Virus record (IMG/VR): IMGVR_UViG_3300030329_002967
Location: 1-64,000 of that record
Direction: 5' to 3' (one strand)
DNA: 64,000 bases
Source: a virus
The notes beneath the pieces were generated by a model that searched no databases, had not been told where the DNA came from, and was given only the letters and a program-made list of their open reading frames with translations. A program made the translations under genes and the position numbers. Shown piece after piece: positions 59,770-64,000 of the stretch (position 1 is its first letter; each line of letters starts with the position of its first letter).

Positions 59770-60040
59770 TATAAAATTTAGACATCAACTTATCCATATC
59801 AGCTTCTAACATTCCTATCTTCAAGTCCTGCCTAACGTCGGAAGGGAGGCTTCCGCTTCCCCACTTCCCTGCGGGCCAATCAGAGACAAAGATTGCGTGT
59901 TTATCTACATCCTTCGCCATCATTTGAATTTGAAAGTCATTGTGTTGCACTTGCGACTGTAATTTTGAAGCCCACCATACTATTCCACCTGCTTGAACAG
60001 CTAAACCAACGCATAGAGAAATTAAATATTTACTGTCCAC
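59750..60040 (-). CDS. Small membrane protein between the terminase genes
   Basis: 96 residues from a GTG at 60040 that has a strong AGGAGGAG site just upstream; a frame to 60061 would start inside the small terminase gene. One membrane segment (LISLCVGLAVQAGGIVWWAS) then a coiled coil. It resembles small spanin- or holin-associated proteins in shape. Both ends overlap terminase genes. Confidence 0.66.
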   Translation of the reverse strand: MDSKYLISLCVGLAVQAGGIVWWASKLQSQVQHNDFQIQMMAKDVDKHAIFVSDWPAGKWGSGSLPSDVRQDLKIGMLEADMDKLMSKFYNGEDKH

Positions 60041-60593
60041 TCTCCTCCTCCTCTGGAACATCTATCACCGTAGTCCTATCATTGACATTCTTATCTGGCA
60101 ACAAAGAAGGGTTACGGGTTATAATAGCCTTCAATGCCTCCATCTTTTCTGTATCAGTCAATGTAGCCTCACTAACACCAGCTACTATAAGAGGTGTACC
60201 ATCACTCCCTACTTGAACAGTGTCCCTACGAGCATAATCATTAGGTCTACGCCTCTCCAACCACCAAGCCGCCGCTTGCCAATTACCCTTTCCTGCGGCC
60301 TTTTGGATGCACATCACATTCCTATGCTCTGCCTGAGTGGTAGCATCCTCAACCATCTCATAAAATTCTCTAGCTACAGTTCCCTCAGGTGCGGAGTTCC
60401 CCTGTTTCATCCATCTATAAAAAGATGAAGGGCTAATCCTAGCCACCCTACAAGCCGCCGAATAAGTATTACCAGCGATTAGCGCACCCTTTATTTTCTC
60501 GCATACATTAGGGTCAGTCCTAAGATCTGTCCTACCAGTATCAAGAACTTCCTCCCCAGACGCACTAATTCTTTTACCTTTACCTTTACTCAT
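60030..60593 (-). CDS. terS: Small terminase subunit
   Basis: 187 residues. The HTH YSAACRVARISPSSFYRWMKQG at about 37-60, then a helical core (FYEMVEDATTQAEHRNVMCIQKAAG...NWQAAAWWLERRRPNDYARR) are typical of phage small terminases. The acidic end (EEEESG) would contact the large subunit. It recognises the packaging site. Confidence 0.85.
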   Translation of the reverse strand: MSKGKGKRISASGEEVLDTGRTDLRTDPNVCEKIKGALIAGNTYSAACRVARISPSSFYRWMKQGNSAPEGTVAREFYEMVEDATTQAEHRNVMCIQKAAGKGNWQAAAWWLERRRPNDYARRDTVQVGSDGTPLIVAGVSEATLTDTEKMEALKAIITRNPSLLPDKNVNDRTTVIDVPEEEESGQ

Positions 60594-61213
60594 TGCTCAT
60601 TAAGTTCCTCTATATCCTCTCCCAAGTCAAGTAACGACTCCTTAGCAAATATATTAACCTCAAGACAATGAGGGCAAATAGTCTCTATATGCTTAGACTC
60701 AGCCTCTCCTCTATACGGCTCAGAATAAGGATCTGCCAACTCACCCTCACCATCATCTAAAGAAACCTCTATACCAGCACTATCTAAAATATCTTGCCAC
60801 TCCCCCTGAGAGAAGAACGCAGACATACTTAAAGGATCTTCAGTTACTATATCCTTAAGCTCTTCTTGTAATATTTCATCATCCCAATAACTAAACTCGC
60901 CAACCTTATTATCAGCAATGCGGAATCTCCTAGCCTTTTCCTCAGGTAAATCAAGACGCACCACGCCTACCTCCTTAACTTCTAACCGCATCAACGCCTT
61001 ATACCTCGTATGCCCAGCAATAATTACTCCCTCTTTATCAACAATTATTGGTACATTATAGCCATACTTAGAAATAGACTCAGTTACATCCGTAACCGCT
61101 TCCTCATTTTTTCTAGGATTCCTCCAATAAGGAACTATTGAGTCAATACTAACCTTTTCAATATTTACAGAATGTTTATTCTCAGTCTTCATAATATTCC
61201 AAATTCTACTCAC
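60590..61213 (-). CDS. ParB-like protein 1 (ParB/Srx fold)
   Basis: 207 residues from a GTG at 61213 overlapping the stop of the gene upstream; an ATG at 61192 is the alternative. IVPYWRNPRKNEEAVTDV, IIVDKEGVIIAGHTRYKAL and FRIADNKVGEFSYWDDE give the ParB/Srx N-terminal domain with the GHTRY motif. In CTPase/nuclease ParB proteins this part binds nucleotide. A Cys pair ICPHC lies near the end. No HTH is visible. Confidence 0.85.
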   Translation of the reverse strand: MSRIWNIMKTENKHSVNIEKVSIDSIVPYWRNPRKNEEAVTDVTESISKYGYNVPIIVDKEGVIIAGHTRYKALMRLEVKEVGVVRLDLPEEKARRFRIADNKVGEFSYWDDEILQEELKDIVTEDPLSMSAFFSQGEWQDILDSAGIEVSLDDGEGELADPYSEPYRGEAESKHIETICPHCLEVNIFAKESLLDLGEDIEELNEQ

Positions 61214-61830
61214 TTCACCAATCTCTTATCTATATGATAAGGCTCCTTACAATGCTCACACTTAACCTCAAAGGTCATATCCTGCGCCCTTTCATCCAAA
61301 TCCTCATATTTTTTATCAAGAGCTTCCTGAGTCGCTTCAATCTTTTCTTTAGTAGGGGAATTAACTGAAGTACCTGCCTCATCCAATGACCCTAACAGTA
61401 ATTCCAACTCGCCACTCTTAAAGAAAACATCCATAGCGCCATCTCCTTCTACCGCCCTTATCTCAGGCACAAGTAACTCTTTATCCCAAGATGCCACCTC
61501 AGATACCTTATTGTCGGCAATCCTAAATTCCTTAGCCTGTGCCTCCGATAAATGGCTTGCGACCATAACACTAACTTTAGGCACTTTCATATCCTGTAAT
61601 GCTTTATACCTCGTATGCCCAGTAACTATTACCATGTCAGAGTCAACGACTATAGGGACAGCATAACCGAACTCCTTAATTGACTCTTTAACCGCATCAA
61701 CAGCGTCAGCAGGGATCTTACGAGGGTTCTTACCGTAAGGTTTTATATCACCTATATCAACTTCCTTAATATCTCCACTATTAATTATCTTATCTAACTC
61801 AGACTGTAATTGGTTCTTCTGGATGCTCAT
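61210..61830 (-). CDS. ParB-like protein 2 (ParB/Srx fold)
   Basis: 206 residues. Clearly related to protein 1: IKPYGKNPRKIPADAVDAV, IVVDSDMVIVTGHTRYKAL, FRIADNKVSEVASWDKEL, and a terminal CEHC pair. The two probably arose by duplication. It overlaps both neighbours, so all are in one operon with terminase. Confidence 0.86.
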   Translation of the reverse strand: MSIQKNQLQSELDKIINSGDIKEVDIGDIKPYGKNPRKIPADAVDAVKESIKEFGYAVPIVVDSDMVIVTGHTRYKALQDMKVPKVSVMVASHLSEAQAKEFRIADNKVSEVASWDKELLVPEIRAVEGDGAMDVFFKSGELELLLGSLDEAGTSVNSPTKEKIEATQEALDKKYEDLDERAQDMTFEVKCEHCKEPYHIDKRLVK

Positions 61831-62473
61831 CTTTATATTCCTTTTTAAATTTAAGTTGCTGTTTCATTTCCCAAGACTTTCGATAATTGACATTCTCAAA
61901 CAGCTTAGAGAATCCAGTAACGTGCTTAAGCCTCACTAGTTCATCGGCACTCATACCCAACTCAGAGCATATAGCCTCGTCCGTCCACCCATTATCAAGC
62001 ATCTCGAAAACCATATTACCCATACCACTAACCGAGTGCTTACCTCTAGCCCTATTATGCCTAACAGTAGAAGCCATCCTATCATTAATATCCTTATCAA
62101 TAACAACGACGGGAAGCATCCCGTCAGTAGTTTCCATTATATCCTTATTCCTTCTCATGGTAGAATACCTATGAAACCCATCGACTATCACATACTTACC
62201 CCTATCAGCATCATATATAGTAACAACTGGCTGAGTATATCCATCATGGCTAATAGATGTATACAATAACTGCATCTCAGTATCAGCTACAGCATTAGGA
62301 TTATAATCATTAGCCTCAACATCAGTAATCGGAACCCAAGTTACATTACCAACCGGGTGAATCGCATCTACCATCTTATGTATAAGAAGTGAATACTTAT
62401 TAGCGAGAGCTAATTTATCTTTAATACCCTCGCACTCAGTAAATTCTTTAATTAATTCAGATTCTATACTCAT
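61799..62473 (-). CDS. ParB-like protein 3 (IbrB-like)
   Basis: 225 residues from the ATG at 62473. Differs from the first two: VPITDVEANDYNPNAVAD, VDGFHRYSTMRRN and RHNRARGKHSV, then an HTH-like GWTDEAICSELGMSADELVRLKHVTG. This layout matches IbrB/ParB-like proteins that partner PAPS-reductase-like IbrA. It is 11 bases upstream-coupled to protein 2 and follows the 78-aa protein. Confidence 0.82.
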   Translation of the reverse strand: MSIESELIKEFTECEGIKDKLALANKYSLLIHKMVDAIHPVGNVTWVPITDVEANDYNPNAVADTEMQLLYTSISHDGYTQPVVTIYDADRGKYVIVDGFHRYSTMRRNKDIMETTDGMLPVVVIDKDINDRMASTVRHNRARGKHSVSGMGNMVFEMLDNGWTDEAICSELGMSADELVRLKHVTGFSKLFENVNYRKSWEMKQQLKFKKEYKDEHPEEPITV

Positions 62474-62478
62474 AAACA

Positions 62479-62715
62479 CTAAACTTCTTTTGGATGCATC
62501 ATTATAAATCCTTTACCATTACACTTAACTCCCAGCACATTATAATCTATCCACTCAACTGCTTCTTCATGGCCCATACCTTGACTCATAAACACACTTA
62601 CCATCTTTTTATAATCATATACTAATAAGCCACAATCAGATGAGCCTACGATTGCATCGTCTAACCCATCTAATATTAATGCTCCGTCTTCAAGATTATC
62701 TATTTCTACACTCAT
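62479..62715 (-). CDS. Small protein between IbrB-like and PAPS-reductase-like genes
   Basis: 78 residues, acidic, alpha/beta (VYDYKKMVSVFMSQGMGHEEAVEWIDYNVLG). Small proteins with a similar VEWIDYNVLG-type motif are seen in phage genomes, but I cannot name the family. It overlaps the PAPS-reductase-like gene by 4 bases. Confidence 0.66.
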   Translation of the reverse strand: MSVEIDNLEDGALILDGLDDAIVGSSDCGLLVYDYKKMVSVFMSQGMGHEEAVEWIDYNVLGVKCNGKGFIMMHPKEV

Positions 62716-63863
62716 GGCTCGATTGTCTCCTTCTTTTCAGATTCAGCTAACTCCATTCTTAATTTTCTATTAGATTTTACAACCGCATAATTCTCAGGGG
62801 CGGCTAAGAAGTTAGAAACTTTAACACCTTCATGGTCGTTACATAAAATAGACATAACTTGAGCCTTGTATACTCCCCTATTGTCAAGAAATCCAGCCAT
62901 ATCTCTCTCCATCCTAGAAAACATTCCCTTAAACTTAGAATTTAACTTGGGTTCAGTAATAAGCTTCTCAAGCAAATGATCCCTATAATCTTTCCAATCC
63001 CCAAACATAGGAGGAACATCCTTAGGAAAATAATCTTGGACTCCCATCTTCCCAGCCATGTCTATCCCCTCTATTCTCTTAACCAACCTCTCATAAGTCT
63101 GAGGCTCGATCTCCTGTAAGACAAACAATGCCCATACAGCAGTCTCATGGTGAACATTACTCACCCTCATCTTAGTGCTTGCTACGCCATACCTATAAAA
63201 ATGATCGTATAATTTACAGTAAGGCCAATCATGGTCGTTTATAGCTTTCCATATATCAGTAGTAGCCCAATCATAAATAGGATAAAACGTCACGTTAGTA
63301 GTAGGCTCAAGAGTCTTTCCCCAAGTCACCCATTTATAACAAAGTGAGTGCGTGAGAGCTACAGTCCTAGAGGGAGACTCCTCGCACCTAACCCCGGCTA
63401 AAAAGGCCGTCTTCTTATTGGGCCACAAGACATTAGGTATCTTCTTAAACAACTGAGAAAATCTATCAGTCCCGAAATTATTTTCAGTAATAGCATAAGA
63501 CTCCTTAGGTCTTATCCAAAGATCCTCCTTACCCTCATCCCAGCATTCAAGCCAATGCTCATCTACACTAGTAGCATTAAATAGTTTAAACGGTATCTGC
63601 AACCAATATGGTTCAACGTCAGGATGCTCCATCATCTGACGAACAGAATCGATAGTCGCTTGCCACTCAGCCTCTTGATCCAAGAACAACACCTTAAGAG
63701 GTAATCTATTCGCCTCCTTCGCCGCTTCCAAGGCTAACTGAAACGTAACAGTAGAATCCTTACCTCCACTAGTAGACACTACTACATTGTCAAACTCAGA
63801 AAAGATCCACCTCATACGCCTCCTAGCCGCATCTAAAACATTCTCATTCTTAAAGGTTTTCAT
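62712..63863 (-). CDS. PAPS-reductase-like protein (IbrA/DUF3440 type)
   Basis: 383 residues. SGGKDSTV at about 32-39 is the PP-loop that binds ATP or adenylyl groups; FLDQEAEW, AGVRCEESPSRT and YPIYDWATTDIW are the following family motifs, as in PAPS reductases and IbrA-type proteins with DUF3440. The reductase Cys of true PAPS reductases is not obvious. DndC of the phosphorothioate system belongs to the same superfamily. It is encoded with ParB-like partners, as IbrA is with IbrB. Confidence 0.85.
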   Translation of the reverse strand: MKTFKNENVLDAARRRMRWIFSEFDNVVVSTSGGKDSTVTFQLALEAAKEANRLPLKVLFLDQEAEWQATIDSVRQMMEHPDVEPYWLQIPFKLFNATSVDEHWLECWDEGKEDLWIRPKESYAITENNFGTDRFSQLFKKIPNVLWPNKKTAFLAGVRCEESPSRTVALTHSLCYKWVTWGKTLEPTTNVTFYPIYDWATTDIWKAINDHDWPYCKLYDHFYRYGVASTKMRVSNVHHETAVWALFVLQEIEPQTYERLVKRIEGIDMAGKMGVQDYFPKDVPPMFGDWKDYRDHLLEKLITEPKLNSKFKGMFSRMERDMAGFLDNRGVYKAQVMSILCNDHEGVKVSNFLAAPENYAVVKSNRKLRMELAESEKKETIEP

Positions 63864-64000
63864 ATTTTACAAATCTTATCTTTAGAAAAATGCCTTCTTT
63901 TAATATTCTTACTCCAATTCCTAGTAACCCTATAGCCTATATTACCTATCTTTCTAGGATTTCCAGCAACAGAGGACACATTGACATTATGCTGAACAAT
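63860..64000 (-). CDS. C-terminus of a gene entering from beyond the window
   Basis: The last 46 residues of a frame that is open at base 64000 and stops at 63860-63862, overlapping the PAPS-reductase-like start (ATGA). Very basic (RKIGNIGYRVTRNWSKNIKRR). Too short to identify. The overlap puts it in the same operon. Confidence 0.65.
   Translation of the reverse strand: MVQHNVNVSSVAGNPRKIGNIGYRVTRNWSKNIKRRHFSKDKICKI

Noticed and set aside
60590-62473. A classical ParABS partition system
   Set aside because: There is no ParA ATPase next to the ParB-like genes, and two of the three lack a visible HTH. The PAPS-reductase-like partner fits IbrA/IbrB better.

Overview
The window is part of the genome of a tailed double-stranded DNA phage or prophage (Caudoviricetes). 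It holds the two terminase subunits, an HK97-type portal, a MuF-like head protein, a prohead protease, a major capsid protein, head-tail connectors, a TP901-type tape measure, tail fibres, a lysis cassette and a full replication and recombination set. No contractile sheath is recognisable, so a siphovirus-like particle is the best guess. Nearly every gene lies on the minus strand. Both window ends cut genes, so this is not a complete genome. No integrase was recognised, and the host cannot be named from the sequence.

Layout, left to right; transcription runs mostly from high to low coordinates. 0-14.9 kb is replication and recombination: HNH endonuclease, Cas4-like nuclease, Hjc-like resolvase, RecA-like recombinase, AT-hook/HTH protein, SF2 helicase, ssDNA-binding protein, primase, a family A polymerase with an N-terminal uracil-glycosylase-like domain, DnaB-like helicase, a probable loader and an O-like initiator. 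15.0-19.0 kb is a module of unknown function: a Ycf46-like AAA+ ATPase with DUF1257 and DUF2997 proteins and partners. 19.0-21.0 kb is lysis: TM/coiled-coil protein, endolysin, overlapping spanin-like pair, holin. 21.0-31.4 kb is tail and connectors, with a -1 frameshift site in the tail chaperone gene. 31.5-34.5 kb holds the major capsid protein and protease. 34.5-40.9 kb holds a phosphoesterase, small secreted or repeat proteins and a 1224-aa fibre. 40.9-44.8 kb holds MuF, portal, a GroES-like protein and small proteins. 44.8-46.1 kb holds a structured-RNA candidate and a DNA ligase. 46.1-58.3 kb is an early-type accessory region of small genes, microproteins and RNAs. 58.3-64.0 kb holds terminase, three ParB-like proteins and a PAPS-reductase-like protein.

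Two regulatory systems run through the window. The first is about 30 near-identical sigma70-like promoters (TTGACA, 16-17 nt with a conserved spacer, TATAnT). In most of them the -10 box ends only 5-9 nt before the start codon, so the mRNAs should be leaderless or nearly so. Three copies point to the plus strand, where there is no gene, and probably make noncoding RNAs. The second is a 17-bp pseudo-palindrome (TTTGAACGnCGTTCAAA or its TTTGCAC variant) found about 15 times, nearly always at gene junctions. It looks like a dispersed operator, comparable in layout to the stoperators of mycobacteriophage L5.

The most unusual parts are the RNA cluster at 51.15-51.53 kb, where a tRNA-like gene with about 67 extra bases sits between two elaborate folds; the 24-bp long-range stem at 44.9-45.1 kb; a twin pair of 20-residue membrane peptides; the Ycf46/DUF1257/DUF2997 module; and the triple ParB plus PAPS-reductase operon. 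All functional statements come from reading motifs by eye. No database search was run.
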